Source of the DNA: Mycolicibacterium brisbanense
Lineage (GTDB): Bacteria > Actinomycetota > Actinomycetes > Mycobacteriales > Mycobacteriaceae
DNA length: 64,000 nucleotides
Direction of reading: 5' to 3'
Assembly: GCF_001570425.1 (NCBI RefSeq)
Contig: NZ_BCSX01000015.1
Location: 1 to 64,000 of the forward strand
Shown: piece after piece, positions 1-8,956 of the stretch
Layout of the letters: each line of letters starts with the position of its first letter
Position numbering within the stretch: the stretch's first letter is position 1
Notes under the pieces: model-generated
What the model saw: only the letters and a program-made list of their open reading frames with translations
The model's database searches: none
Told to the model about the DNA's origin: nothing
Position numbers and translations under genes: made by a program

Positions 1-213
1 GGCCACCCCATCCCCCTGGAATACCAGGGCGCCGCCCTGCCCAAGCGGATGAACAAACTCGGCTCCGGCGGCGCCCCCGGCACCGGCAGCTTCCTCTACG
101 CCGACCCCGCCGTCGAACACGAAGCCCTCACCGAAGCCGCACACACCTCCGAACGCAATGCCCTCGCCGCCGTGCGTGAGTACCAGAGTCACAACGGTCA
201 CGGCGACGACTGA
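1..213 (+). CDS. C-terminal end of an unrecognised protein (partial, 70 residues visible)
   Basis: Frame 1 is open from the window edge to TGA at 211-213. The visible tail is Gly/Ala-rich with a charged helix-like end ([20 protein letters not shown]) and finishes GHGDD. I do not recognise the family. Codon choice leans to CCC, GAA, CTC and GCC more than in the ribosomal genes further right, which is often seen in laterally acquired mycobacterial genes, but 70 codons are too few to judge. The upstream part is outside the window, so neither start nor function can be given. Confidence 0.6.
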   Translation, partial: GHPIPLEYQGAALPKRMNKLGSGGAPGTGSFLYADPAVEHEALTEAAHTSERNALAAVREYQSHNGHGDD

Positions 214-308
214 GGCCGCGGCGATGTAACCCCGCTCCCTAACTCCTTTCGGAACCGCCTGCAGCACTTGGCAATCGCCGCGCTGCCGGGCAGACGAAAG
301 GGATTCGG

Positions 309-611
309 GTGAGGACTTGGCTCGGTGCCGCTGCGATGGCGGCTGCCCTGCTCGCCGCAGCGGCACACACAGCGTCGGCAGATCCTTCGGCGTTCAACAA
401 CGGTTACGGCAATGCCCAGGACACGGTCAACGCCCTGCGCGCGCAGGGGTATGACGTGCAACTCAACGGGGCCGCGGTGTATCCGTTGAGCTCATGCCGG
501 GTCACCGGCATCGAAGGGCTGCGCAGTTCAAATTCACAGCCGAACGGCAATCGGATCGATCCGACCGAGTCCGACACGGTCTACGTGGACATCTCTTGCC
601 GCGGCGGCTGA
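309..611 (+). CDS. Small secreted protein, mycobacterial family of unknown function
   Basis: A 100-residue protein starting GTG, with a purine-rich GAAAGGGA about 8 bases upstream as ribosome site. Residues 1-24 form a Sec signal peptide (MRTW, then an Ala/Leu core ending ASADPSA), so the mature protein of about 76 residues should be exported. Two cysteines (in SSCRV and DISCRGG) could form one disulfide. The pattern LRAQGYDVQLNG followed by LSSCRVTGIEGL resembles a family of short secreted mycobacterial proteins of unknown function, many copies per genome; that assignment is from memory. No functional motif is visible. It stands alone, convergent with the CGNR gene to its right. Confidence 0.75.
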   Translation: MRTWLGAAAMAAALLAAAAHTASADPSAFNNGYGNAQDTVNALRAQGYDVQLNGAAVYPLSSCRVTGIEGLRSSNSQPNGNRIDPTESDTVYVDISCRGG

Positions 612-633
612 GGGCAGTTGCGACCCGGCGCCA

Positions 634-1188
634 CTACTCCTCTTCGCGTTGCCGCTGTCGGTAGGCCGCGACATGCTGGCGGTTGCCGCAGTTGCCCGTG
701 TCACAGAAGATGCGCGATCGGTTGCGGGACAGGTCGGTCAGCACCGCGGTGCAGTCGGGGGCCGCACAGATCTTCAATCGCCTGAGTTCGCCGCCGCGGA
801 TCAGGTCGGCCAGGGCCATCGCGATCTCGGCTCCCATGCGCTGCCACAGCGGGTCGTCGGCGGCGCCCAGGTGTAGGTGCCAGTCGGGGTTTTCCACGTG
901 GCGGGTCAGCCATGGTGACGCCTTGGTCTCGCCCAGCAGCGCGTTGACCCTGTCCACAGTCGCTTGCTCGTCGTCGGCAACGGCCCAGATGTCCCCGATC
1001 CGGGTCCTGAGTTCGTGCACCGCGCGCAGTTCGGCGTCGTCGCGGTCACGCCGCCCCGTCCAGCCGAAGTCGTTCAGGTATTGGTCCAGAGCGGCGAGGT
1101 CACCGAGTTGCTCACCATCCACCCGATCGCTGTTGACCAGCACCGCGGCGGCCCGGAGTGTGAGCTCCGTGTCATAAGTGAAAAGCAT
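634..1188 (-). CDS. CGNR zinc-finger protein, probable transcriptional regulator
   Basis: 184 residues. The C-terminal 45 residues carry the CGNR zinc finger: KICAAPDCTAVL, then FCDTGNCGNRQHVAAYRQR, giving four cysteines and the CGNR signature; the N-terminal part matches the ABATE (stress-induced, putative ligand-binding) domain in size. Such proteins are thought to bind DNA. The ATG at 1188 was chosen over an upstream in-frame start because AAAGGAG lies 8 bases before it. It is divergent from the EamA exporter at 1268 with only 79 bases between, so it probably controls that gene; the pairing, not a binding experiment, is the basis. Confidence 0.8.
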   Translation of the reverse strand: MLFTYDTELTLRAAAVLVNSDRVDGEQLGDLAALDQYLNDFGWTGRRDRDDAELRAVHELRTRIGDIWAVADDEQATVDRVNALLGETKASPWLTRHVENPDWHLHLGAADDPLWQRMGAEIAMALADLIRGGELRRLKICAAPDCTAVLTDLSRNRSRIFCDTGNCGNRQHVAAYRQRQREEE

Positions 1189-1228
1189 TTGACTCGTGAC
1201 TCCTTTCCGCCGTACCGTCACTAGCAAA

Positions 1229-1243
1229 ACTCATTTTACTCAT
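1229..1243. promoter_or_regulatory. Direct repeat ACTCAT-N3-ACTCAT in the CGNR/EamA divergent promoter region
   Basis: ACTCAT occurs at 1229-1234 and 1238-1243, between the CGNR start (1188) and the EamA start (1268). Read on the minus strand the centre is TAAAAT, which fits a mycobacterial -10 for the CGNR gene. This could be a CGNR binding site; no family consensus is known to me, so it is a guess from position. Confidence 0.3.
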
Positions 1244-1267
1244 GACATGCGCCCAGGAGGTGTACCC

Positions 1268-2302
1268 ATGGCCACGGCCGCACTCGACCGCCCGAGCACC
1301 GAGAACCACTTTCGGCTCGGGCTGCTGTTCGCACTCACTTCGGCATTGGCCTTCGGGTCCTCCGGCCCGTTCGCCAAAGCACTGATCGAAGCCGGCTGGA
1401 GCCCCACCGGCGCCGTCACCGCCCGGCTCGCGGGCGGAGCGCTGGCGATGGCGATCTTCGCCAGCTTCGTGCGGCCCGGCTGGGTCGGCGAATCCATCCG
1501 GCATGCCAAGACCGTCATCGCCTACGGTCTGGTGCCGATCGCCGGCGCGCAACTCTGCTACTACAACGCCGTCGCGCATCTCTCGGTCGGCGTGGCCCTG
1601 CTGCTCGAGTACACCGCGCCGATCCTGGTGGTCGGATGGGTGTGGGCCACCACGCGTCGGCGCCCCAGTTCGATGACGTTCGCAGGCGTGGGCCTGGCCG
1701 TCGCCGGAATCATGCTCGTGCTCAACGTCTTCAGCGGTGCCCACATCAACATCATCGGCGTCAGCTGGGGGCTCGCCGCCGCGGTGTGCGCGGCCTGCTA
1801 CTTCATGATGTCCAACAACGTCAGCACCGACGGCGAAGGCCTCAACCCCATCAGCCTGGCCGCAGGCGGCCTCATCGTCGGAACCGTCGCCGTCGCACTG
1901 CTCGGTGTCACCGGTGTCATGCCGCTGACCTTCACGGCGAACTCCGTCGTCATCGCCGGCTTCACCACGTCGTGGCTGGTGCCGGTGATCACGCTGGGCC
2001 TCATTCCGACGGCTCTCGCGTACACCCTCGGCATCTTCGGCGTCGCCCGCCTCAAGCCGCGGTTCGCGTCGCTGGTGGGCTTGTCCGAGGTGATGTTCGC
2101 GGTGCTCTCGGCCTGGATCCTGCTGGGTGAGGCCATGACGGTCAGTCAGGCCATCGGTGGCACAGTGGTCCTGCTCGGGCTGGCCCTGGCCCGCCAGGGA
2201 GACCGCAGCGAGCAGGCGGACCCGGAGTCGGTCGGCCAGGTCGAACTCGCGAGCTGGCCCGACATGCCACTGCGGGAGACCACCGAACGGGCAAACGATT
2301 AG
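1268..2302 (+). CDS. EamA/DMT-family transporter (RhtA-like exporter)
   Basis: 344 residues with about ten hydrophobic segments between residues 17 and 310 and two EamA half repeats, typical of drug/metabolite transporters of the RhtA/YdcZ type that export amino acids or small metabolites. Signature-like stretches: SALAFGSSGPFAKALIEAGWSP near the N terminus and GLIPTALAYTLGIFGVARLKP in the second repeat. The start at 1268 is set by AGGAGG at 1255-1260, 7 bases before ATG. The charged tail after residue 310 is cytoplasmic. It is divergent from the CGNR protein, its likely regulator. Substrate cannot be told from the sequence. Confidence 0.85.
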   Translation: MATAALDRPSTENHFRLGLLFALTSALAFGSSGPFAKALIEAGWSPTGAVTARLAGGALAMAIFASFVRPGWVGESIRHAKTVIAYGLVPIAGAQLCYYNAVAHLSVGVALLLEYTAPILVVGWVWATTRRRPSSMTFAGVGLAVAGIMLVLNVFSGAHINIIGVSWGLAAAVCAACYFMMSNNVSTDGEGLNPISLAAGGLIVGTVAVALLGVTGVMPLTFTANSVVIAGFTTSWLVPVITLGLIPTALAYTLGIFGVARLKPRFASLVGLSEVMFAVLSAWILLGEAMTVSQAIGGTVVLLGLALARQGDRSEQADPESVGQVELASWPDMPLRETTERAND

Positions 2303-2327
2303 CCGCGGCTAACCATTTTGTGTGACG

Positions 2328-2996
2328 ATGTCGTCCGTGAGTCTTCTCCGGAAGTCGGCCCGGGTGGCCGCGATCGTCTCAACGCTGGTCAGCGCGGCAT
2401 TGCCGTTCGCCTTCGCCGCACCGGCCGCGGCTGAACCATGCTCCGACATCGAGGTTATTTTCGCTCGCGGCACCAACGACGCCCCCGACCTCGGGCGCCC
2501 GGGGCAGGCCTTCGCCGACGCGCTGCGCGCCCAGGTCGGGGGCCGCTCCGTGTCGACATACGGGGTGAACTACCCCGCGAGCTACGACTTCCTGACAGCA
2601 GCCGACGGCGCCAACGACGCCGCCAACCGCATCACCTCGCTGGCGGCTTCCTGCCCGTCCACCAAGATCGTGCTCGGCGGCTACTCGCAGGGCGCCGCGG
2701 TGGTCGACATGCTCGCCGGCATACCGCCACTGGGCAACAAGGTCGGCGAGATCGGGTCGGCACCGCCGCTGCCCAGCAGCCTGGTGCCACAGATCGCGGC
2801 CGTGGTGGCCTTCGGGAACCCCGCCGCCAAGTTCGGCAATCCGCTCACGTCTTCAGTCTTCGGTGGCAAAGCCATCGATCTCTGCAAGGACGGGGACCCC
2901 ATCTGCTCGCGCGGCCGGAACCCGTTCGCGCACAGCGACTACGTGACGGCAGGCCTGACGGATCAGGCCGCAAACTTTGTCGCTCGCATCGTCTAG
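2328..2996 (+). CDS. Secreted cutinase family esterase, copy 1 (GYSQG type)
   Basis: About 222 residues: a signal peptide to around residue 35 (AAPAAAEPC), then the cutinase fold. Visible landmarks are PCSDIEVIFARGTNDAP, the nucleophile elbow GGYSQGAAV, FGNPAAKFGN, and the C-terminal DLCKDGDPIC with a following His (FAHSDY) that complete the Ser-Asp-His triad. Four cysteines should form the two conserved disulfides. Mycobacterial cutinases are secreted esterases or phospholipases acting on lipids outside the cell. GTG at 2322 and GTG at 2337 are alternative starts; no clear ribosome site decides. First of four tandem paralogues on the same strand. Confidence 0.88.
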   Translation: MSSVSLLRKSARVAAIVSTLVSAALPFAFAAPAAAEPCSDIEVIFARGTNDAPDLGRPGQAFADALRAQVGGRSVSTYGVNYPASYDFLTAADGANDAANRITSLAASCPSTKIVLGGYSQGAAVVDMLAGIPPLGNKVGEIGSAPPLPSSLVPQIAAVVAFGNPAAKFGNPLTSSVFGGKAIDLCKDGDPICSRGRNPFAHSDYVTAGLTDQAANFVARIV

Positions 2997-3010
2997 CGAC
3001 GCCCGGACGC

Positions 3011-3016
3011 TAGGAT
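3011..3016 (+). promoter_or_regulatory. -10 element TAGGAT directly before cutinase 2: probable leaderless start
   Basis: TAGGAT fits the mycobacterial -10 pattern TANNNT and ends 5 bases before the GTG at 3022, so transcription would begin at or next to the start codon. No ribosome binding site is present, in keeping with a leaderless mRNA, which is common in mycobacteria. Confidence 0.5.
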
Positions 3017-3021
3017 TTGGT

Positions 3022-3684
3022 GTGGCTATTGATCTTGTTCGTCGTTACGCTCCGCTCGTTGCCGCCGCTGCGCTGACCGCCGCGGCCGCGCTCGTGACGC
3101 CGGTCCCCGCCGGCACCGTCGCTGTCGCATCGGCCGACGACTGCCCTGACATCCAGGTGGTGTTCGCACGCGGCACCAACGACAGTCCCGGCCTCGGCCG
3201 CATCGGCAATGCCTTCGTCAGCTCGCTCCGCAACAAGGTGGGCGGCCGTTCGGTGGGCACCTATGCGGTGAACTATCCCGCCAGCTATGACTTCCTGGCT
3301 GCCGCCGACGGCGCCAACGACGCCAGCGGCCACGTCCAGTGGATGATGGACAACTGCCCCAATACCCGCCTGGTGCTCGGCGGCTACTCGCAGGGCGCTG
3401 CGGTCATCGACGTCATCTCTGCGGTTCCCTTCCCGGCCGTGGGCTTCAATGCCCCACTGCCGCCCAACGCGCCTGACCACATCGCGGCCGTCGCGGTGTT
3501 CGGCAACCCGTCTGCCAAGCTCGGCCTGCCGATGACGGCCAGCCCGGTCTACGGGGCGCGCGCCATCGACCTGTGCAATCCGAACGATCCCGTGTGCACC
3601 GACGGCAACAGCGTCGACGCACACCGGGCCTACGACGGGGGCCCGGCCAGCCAGGCCGCAAATTTCGTCGCCGGCCTGGTGTAG
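3022..3684 (+). CDS. Secreted cutinase family esterase, copy 2 (GYSQG type)
   Basis: 220 residues, with a signal peptide of about 40 residues (Ala-rich core ending VASADDC). It shares long blocks with copy 1: FARGTNDSPGLG, NYPASYDFLAAADGAND, GGYSQGAAV with the nucleophile Ser, FGNPSAKLG, and DLCNPNDPVC followed by DAHRAYD that carries the catalytic His. Product should be an exported esterase. The GTG at 3022 was chosen because a -10 element lies just upstream and an earlier in-frame start would run back through copy 1. Copy 1 ends 25 bases upstream; the pair looks like a recent duplication compared with copies 3 and 4. Confidence 0.88.
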   Translation: MAIDLVRRYAPLVAAAALTAAAALVTPVPAGTVAVASADDCPDIQVVFARGTNDSPGLGRIGNAFVSSLRNKVGGRSVGTYAVNYPASYDFLAAADGANDASGHVQWMMDNCPNTRLVLGGYSQGAAVIDVISAVPFPAVGFNAPLPPNAPDHIAAVAVFGNPSAKLGLPMTASPVYGARAIDLCNPNDPVCTDGNSVDAHRAYDGGPASQAANFVAGLV

Positions 3685-3724
3685 TCCTCGCCACATAACC
3701 GCCGCAGGCGTCAATTCGCTCGGC

Positions 3725-3730
3725 TAGCAT
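3725..3730 (+). promoter_or_regulatory. -10 element TAGCAT directly before cutinase 3: probable leaderless start
   Basis: TAGCAT (TANNNT) is followed by 7 bases and then the GTG at 3738, the spacing expected for a transcript that begins at the start codon. As with cutinase 2 there is no ribosome site, so each gene of the array seems to have its own promoter. Confidence 0.5.
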
Positions 3731-3737
3731 CGCTTAG

Positions 3738-4433
3738 GTGGTCAAACTTTCCATCGGGCGGCGGGTCAGGCGATGGTTGGGGGTGGCAGCGGTGGCCTTG
3801 GCTACGCCTGCCCTGCCGGTCCTCACGTCAGCCGTGCCAGGCGTCGACGTGCTCGCTGTCGCCGCGGCCGCACCGTGCCCCGACGTCGAAGTGGTCTTCG
3901 CACGTGGGCGTACCGAACCGCCCGGCGTCGGCACCCTCGGCAATGCGTTCGTCAGCGCCTTGCGCTCACGGGTCAACAAGAACATTGGCGTCTACGCCGT
4001 CCGCTACCCCGCAGACACCGAGGTGGACATCGGCGCCAATGACATGAGCGGTCACGTCCAATACATGATCGACAACTGCCCGAACACCCGACTGGTCCTC
4101 GGTGGCTATTCGCTGGGCGCGGCGGTCACCGATGTCGTTCTGGCCGTGCCGTTCACGGCGTTCGGCTTCAAGAACCCGTTGCCGGCCGACGCCGACGGAC
4201 ATATCGCGGCGGTGGCGCTGTTCGGTAACGGCGCAGGCTGGGTGGGCCCGATCACCAACTTCAACCCCGCCTACCGCGACCGCACGATCGAGTTGTGCCA
4301 TGGCGCCGACCCGATCTGCAACCCGGCCGATCCCAACACCTGGAAAAACAACTGGCCCGACCACCTCGCCGGGGCATACATCGACGGCGGCATGGTCAAC
4401 CAGGCGGCGGATTTCGTGGCCGGCCGCCTCTGA
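3738..4433 (+). CDS. Secreted cutinase family esterase, copy 3 (GYSLG type)
   Basis: 231 residues. A signal peptide with RRVRR in its n-region runs to about residue 46 (AAAAPC). The cutinase core follows: FARGRTEPPGVG, RYPADTEVDIGANDM, the nucleophile elbow GGYSLGAAV, LFGNGAGWV, and ELCHGADPIC followed by NWPDHLAGAY with the catalytic His. It differs from copies 1 and 2 in three ways: Leu replaces Gln after the nucleophile Ser, the loop after FARG reads RTEPP instead of TNDAP, and the region before the catalytic His is longer. With copy 4 it forms the second subtype of this array. Substrate is unknown. Confidence 0.88.
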   Translation: MVKLSIGRRVRRWLGVAAVALATPALPVLTSAVPGVDVLAVAAAAPCPDVEVVFARGRTEPPGVGTLGNAFVSALRSRVNKNIGVYAVRYPADTEVDIGANDMSGHVQYMIDNCPNTRLVLGGYSLGAAVTDVVLAVPFTAFGFKNPLPADADGHIAAVALFGNGAGWVGPITNFNPAYRDRTIELCHGADPICNPADPNTWKNNWPDHLAGAYIDGGMVNQAADFVAGRL

Positions 4434-4508
4434 GCCGGACGACTTCGTCGCCGGATCGTTGCCGGACCGGCACCTATTCTCGACGGGTTCGTCAATACCA
4501 TCGAATGC

Positions 4509-5171
4509 GTGATTGGCCGTCGGATGTTGGCCGCGCTGATCACCGCCCTGACCGCCGTCGTGGTGCCAATGACGGTGGCGCCGAACATGGTTGGCGCCGC
4601 GAAAGCCGCCACCTGCCCTCCGGCGGAGGTGGTGTTTGCCCGCGGCCGCATGGAGCCCCCAGGGCCCGGGCAGGTCGGCGCTGCGTTCGTCAACGCACTG
4701 CGTGCCCTGCGCGGTCCGAACATCAGCCTGTATCCGGTGAATTACCCCGCCGACACCCAGGTCGACATGGGTGCCAACGACATGAGTCGTCACATCCAGT
4801 GGATGACTCGTAACTGCCCGAGCACCCGGCTCGTGCTGGGTGGCTACTCCCTGGGCGCTGCGGCGACGGATCTCGTCCTCGCGGTGCCTATTTCGGCGTT
4901 CACCTTCAACAGTCCGCTGCCCGCAGGCACCGACCGGCACGTCGCAGCGGTGGCGCTCTTCGGCAACGGCTCCAACTGGGCGCTGCCGATCACCGCGTTG
5001 AGTCCGGCATACCGGGACCGCACCATCGACCTGTGCCACTCCGACGATCCCGTCTGCAATCCGAGCAGCCCGTACAAGTGGCGGTCCGAATGGCAGGACC
5101 ACTTGGCGCCCGGCTACATTCGGTCGGGCATGGTGGCCCAGGCAGCCAGATTCGTCTCCGCTCGGCTCTGA
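4509..5171 (+). CDS. Secreted cutinase family esterase, copy 4 (GYSLG type)
   Basis: 220 residues, signal peptide to about residue 35 (GAAKAATC). Core landmarks match copy 3: FARGRMEPPGPG, NYPADTQVDMGANDM, GGYSLGAAATD with the nucleophile Ser, LFGNGSNWALP, DLCHSDDPVC and EWQDHLAPGY with the catalytic His. The start is GTG at 4509; a -10-like TATTCT at 4475-4480 would give a leader of roughly 25 bases. The gene ends 79 bases before the convergent truA gene; that gap holds a small TTTTGG/CCAAAA inverted repeat that may serve as a terminator. Confidence 0.87.
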   Translation: MIGRRMLAALITALTAVVVPMTVAPNMVGAAKAATCPPAEVVFARGRMEPPGPGQVGAAFVNALRALRGPNISLYPVNYPADTQVDMGANDMSRHIQWMTRNCPSTRLVLGGYSLGAAATDLVLAVPISAFTFNSPLPAGTDRHVAAVALFGNGSNWALPITALSPAYRDRTIDLCHSDDPVCNPSSPYKWRSEWQDHLAPGYIRSGMVAQAARFVSARL

Positions 5172-5250
5172 CCCGCCGACACTACGGTTGTTCGCGACAT
5201 TTTGGCGTTTTCGCACCAAAAACCGTCGTCTCGGCGAGCGGCGTGAGGGC

Positions 5251-6111
5251 TCAGAGCGTGCGCAGATCCCGCGTGACAGCGATCCGGGCAGCCAGCTGAT
5301 CGTCGGGTGGATAGTCGACGCCCACGAGGGTCAGTCCTCGCGCCGGCGCGGCGGCGAACTCGCTGGACCGGCGATCAGCACCCAAAAGCCCGGCGATCCA
5401 GGCAGGTTCGCGACGTCGCTCCCCTACCGCCAGCAGCGCGCCGATCAGTGAGCGGACCATGTTCCAGCAGAACGCATCCGCGGTGACCCGGGCAGTCACG
5501 AGATCGCCGTGGCGCTCCCAGGACAGGCGCTGCAGATCGCGGATGGTCGTCGCACCTTCGCGGAATCGGCAGAACGCGGCGAAGTCCTGTAGCCCCAACA
5601 ACTCCTGAGACGCCGCGGTCATCGCATCCAGATCCACCGGTCGTGCCCACGGGGTGACGAACCGGGCCTGCTGCGGGTCAACACCCCACGGCGCCAAGGA
5701 CAACCGGTATTCGTAGTGCCGGCGCAATGCGGAGAATCGGGCGTCGAAACCGGTGGGCGCGCGGACTATACGGCGCACGCGCACGTCTGTCGGCAGGAAT
5801 CGGGCCAGCCGTCGCACCAGCGGCAGAAACTCGGGGTCACCGGGACGCGGTGTGCGCGGATACGCGAAACCCAGTGCACCAGAGGGTACGTCGACGTGGG
5901 CGACCTGCCCGGTGGCGTGCACGCCGGTGTCGGTGCGACCTGCCGTCACCAACCGGACCGGCTCGCGGAACACCGTCGACAACGTCTCCTCCAGCACACC
6001 GGCCACCGTGCGCTGTCCGGCTTGCGGTGCCCACCCGGCGAATTCGGTGCCATCGTAGGCGATATCCAAGCGCAGACGAACGTGCCCGCCACCGGATTCG
6101 ATGGCGGGCAC
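5251..6111 (-). CDS. truA: tRNA pseudouridine(38-40) synthase TruA
   Basis: 286 residues. TruA converts uridines 38-40 of the tRNA anticodon arm to pseudouridine. The N-terminal [19 protein letters not shown] and the active-site [10 protein letters not shown] (catalytic Asp) are classic, as are [15 protein letters not shown] and [15 protein letters not shown]. The only available start in frame before the conserved region is GTG at 6111, 17 bases after the rplQ stop; it has no ribosome site and lies in the arm of a strong hairpin (6076-6117). It is the last gene of the infA-rplQ operon, the usual actinobacterial order. Confidence 0.93.
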   Translation of the reverse strand: MPAIESGGGHVRLRLDIAYDGTEFAGWAPQAGQRTVAGVLEETLSTVFREPVRLVTAGRTDTGVHATGQVAHVDVPSGALGFAYPRTPRPGDPEFLPLVRRLARFLPTDVRVRRIVRAPTGFDARFSALRRHYEYRLSLAPWGVDPQQARFVTPWARPVDLDAMTAASQELLGLQDFAAFCRFREGATTIRDLQRLSWERHGDLVTARVTADAFCWNMVRSLIGALLAVGERRREPAWIAGLLGADRRSSEFAAAPARGLTLVGVDYPPDDQLAARIAVTRDLRTL

Positions 6112-6117
6112 GTTCGT
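6076..6117 (-). terminator. Perfect 15-bp inverted repeat at the rplQ/truA junction (terminator or attenuator)
   Basis: ACGAACGTGCCCGCC at 6076-6090 and its exact complement at 6103-6117 enclose a 12-base loop. The hairpin starts 10 bases after the rplQ stop and covers the truA start codon. There is no U tract after it, which is usual in mycobacteria. It could end most ribosomal-operon transcripts or limit truA translation. Confidence 0.6.
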
Positions 6118-6127
6118 CGTAGCCGTG

Positions 6128-6703
6128 TTACTTGGCGTCGTCGGCCTCTTCGGCAGCGGCCTCAGCGGTCTGGGCGTCGGCGATCGCCTCGTCAGCGGCC
6201 TCAGCCTCGTTGCCCGCGGTCTCCTCGGCCAGTGCAGCCTCGTCGGCTTCGACAACCTTGGCCTCTTCGGCGTCAGCGGCCGGAGCGGCAGCCTTGGCCG
6301 CGGATGCGGCGGCACGGCGGGCCCGGTCGGCCTCGGAGGTCACGGTCTTCTCCCGCACCAGCTCGATGACCGCCATGGGCGCGTTGTCGCCCTTGCGGTT
6401 CTCGACCTTGATGATGCGGGTGTATCCACCGTTGCGGTCGGCGAAGAAGGGAGCGATCTCCGCGAACAGGACGTGCACGACGTCCTTGTCACGGATCTTC
6501 TTCATGACCTCGCGCCGGTTGTGCAGGTTGCCCTTCTTGGCGTGGGTGATGAGCTTCTCCGCGTAGGGCCGCAGTGCCCGCGCCTTGGGCTCGGTCGTCT
6601 TGATCCGACCGTGCTCGAACAGCGACGTGGCCAGGTTGGCCAGGATCGCCTTCTGGTGTGAGGACGACCCGCCGAGGCGGGCACCCTTGGTGGGCTTGGG
6701 CAT
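6128..6703 (-). CDS. rplQ: 50S ribosomal protein L17 with long acidic tail
   Basis: 191 residues. The first 120 residues are the L17 core ([20 protein letters not shown], then [20 protein letters not shown]), which sits near the peptide exit tunnel of the large subunit. After residue 120 there is a mycobacterial extension of about 70 residues, almost only Ala, Glu and Asp ([17 protein letters not shown] onwards), absent from E. coli L17 (about 127 residues). The start is ATG at 6703 with TAGGAG 6 bases upstream. It follows rpoA by 85 bases in the same operon. Confidence 0.97.
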   Translation of the reverse strand: MPKPTKGARLGGSSSHQKAILANLATSLFEHGRIKTTEPKARALRPYAEKLITHAKKGNLHNRREVMKKIRDKDVVHVLFAEIAPFFADRNGGYTRIIKVENRKGDNAPMAVIELVREKTVTSEADRARRAAASAAKAAAPAADAEEAKVVEADEAALAEETAGNEAEAADEAIADAQTAEAAAEEADDAK

Positions 6704-6762
6704 TGCGACTATCTCCTAAATGGGGCCGGTCCCCGTATCAGGTAGGACCGGGACGGATCGGG

Positions 6763-6775
6763 CGGGCAGAGCCCG
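6763..6775. repeat. Small hairpin CGGGC-AGA-GCCCG between rpoA and rplQ
   Basis: The sequence around it, GGGCGGGCAGAGCCCG, recurs between the acyl-CoA dehydrogenase and mmsB genes at 30491-30506. It is a five-base-pair stem with a three-base loop and may be a small scattered palindrome or an RNA-processing site. Confidence 0.35.
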
Positions 6776-6788
6776 GGGTTGTGCCCTG

Positions 6789-7892
<1,104 letters not shown>

Positions 7893-7915
7893 TCAGCCGG
7901 CTGGCTGCGCGACCG

Positions 7916-8521
7916 TTACTTCGAGTAGAACTCGACGATGAGCTGCTCTGCGAGCGGCACCTGGATCTGCGCCCGCTCGGGGAGCTGGTGGACCAGGATG
8001 CGCTGGCGCTCGCCGACGACCTGCAGCCAGGACGGGATCGGCCGCTCGCCTGCGGTCTCGCGAGAGATGATGAACGGGTCGGTGTTCAGCGACTTGTCCC
8101 GCACGTCGATGATGTCGTACTGCGACACCCGGTAGCTCGGGATGTTCACCTTGACACCGTTGACGGTGAAGTGGCCGTGGCTGACCAGCTGACGCGCCAT
8201 CCGGCGGGTACGGGCGAGCCCGGCCCGGTAGATGACGTTGTCCAGCCGGCTCTCCAGGATCTGGAGCAGGTTCTCACCAGTCTTACCCGACTTGCGGTTG
8301 GCCTCTTCGTAGTACTTGCGGAACTGCTTCTCCAGCACGCCGTAGGTGAAGCGAGCCTTCTGCTTCTCCTGCAGCTGCGTGCGGTATTCGCTCTCCTTGA
8401 TCCGCGCACGGCCGTGCTGACCGGGCGGGTAGGGGCGCTTCTCGAACGACTGATCGCCGCCGACCAGGTCGACGCCGAGGCGGCGCGACTTGCGGGTCGC
8501 GGGTCCGGTGTAACGAGCCAT
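7916..8521 (-). CDS. rpsD: 30S ribosomal protein S4
   Basis: 201 residues, the standard length. S4 is a primary 16S rRNA binder that nucleates small-subunit assembly. It begins MARYTGPATRKSRRLGVDLVGG and carries the S4 RNA-binding domain at about residues 90-155 (ESRLDNVIYRAGLARTRRMARQLVSHGHFTVNG), ending VEFYSK. A zinc-binding Cys cluster, present in some S4 proteins, is absent, as in other mycobacterial zinc-independent S4 forms. Located between rpsK and rpoA on the same strand. The start ATG at 8521 has GGAGG upstream. Confidence 0.97.
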   Translation of the reverse strand: MARYTGPATRKSRRLGVDLVGGDQSFEKRPYPPGQHGRARIKESEYRTQLQEKQKARFTYGVLEKQFRKYYEEANRKSGKTGENLLQILESRLDNVIYRAGLARTRRMARQLVSHGHFTVNGVKVNIPSYRVSQYDIIDVRDKSLNTDPFIISRETAGERPIPSWLQVVGERQRILVHQLPERAQIQVPLAEQLIVEFYSK

Positions 8522-8542
8522 GAGTCTGTTTCCTCCCTAGAC

Positions 8543-8953
8543 CTAGACCCGGCGCCGCTTGGGCGGGCGGCAGCCGTTGTGCGGCTGCGGGGTGACGTCG
8601 GAAATGGCGCCCACCTCGAGGCCGGCGGCCTGCAGCGAGCGGATGGCGGTCTCGCGGCCCGAGCCCGGGCCCTTGACGAACACGTCGACCTTCTTCACGC
8701 CGTGCTCCTGCGCCTTGCGAGCGGCGTTCTCGGCGGCCAGCTGCGCGGCGAACGGAGTCGACTTACGCGACCCCTTGAAGCCGACGTGACCCGACGACGC
8801 CCAGGCGATGACGTTGCCCTGCGGATCGGTGATCGACACGATGGTGTTGTTGAACGTGCTCTTGATGTGAGCGGCGCCGTGCGGGACGTTCTTCTTTTCC
8901 CTGCGACGGGTCTTCACGCCCTTCTTGGGAGCGCCTGCCTTCTTCGGTGGCAT
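8543..8953 (-). CDS. rpsK: 30S ribosomal protein S11
   Basis: 136 residues. The basic N-terminal stretch ([21 protein letters not shown]) is followed by the S11 core: [40 protein letters not shown], and [20 protein letters not shown], with the RNA-contacting C terminus [14 protein letters not shown]11 helps shape the mRNA exit and Shine-Dalgarno cleft with S7. It starts 3 bases after the rpsM stop and precedes rpsD by 21 bases. Confidence 0.97.
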   Translation of the reverse strand: MPPKKAGAPKKGVKTRRREKKNVPHGAAHIKSTFNNTIVSITDPQGNVIAWASSGHVGFKGSRKSTPFAAQLAAENAARKAQEHGVKKVDVFVKGPGSGRETAIRSLQAAGLEVGAISDVTPQPHNGCRPPKRRRV

Positions 8954-8956
8954 GGG

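Noticed and set aside
3966..5219. 417-codon minus-strand frame opposite cutinases 3 and 4
   Set aside because: Its internal repeats simply mirror the two paralogous cutinases; no recognisable domain.
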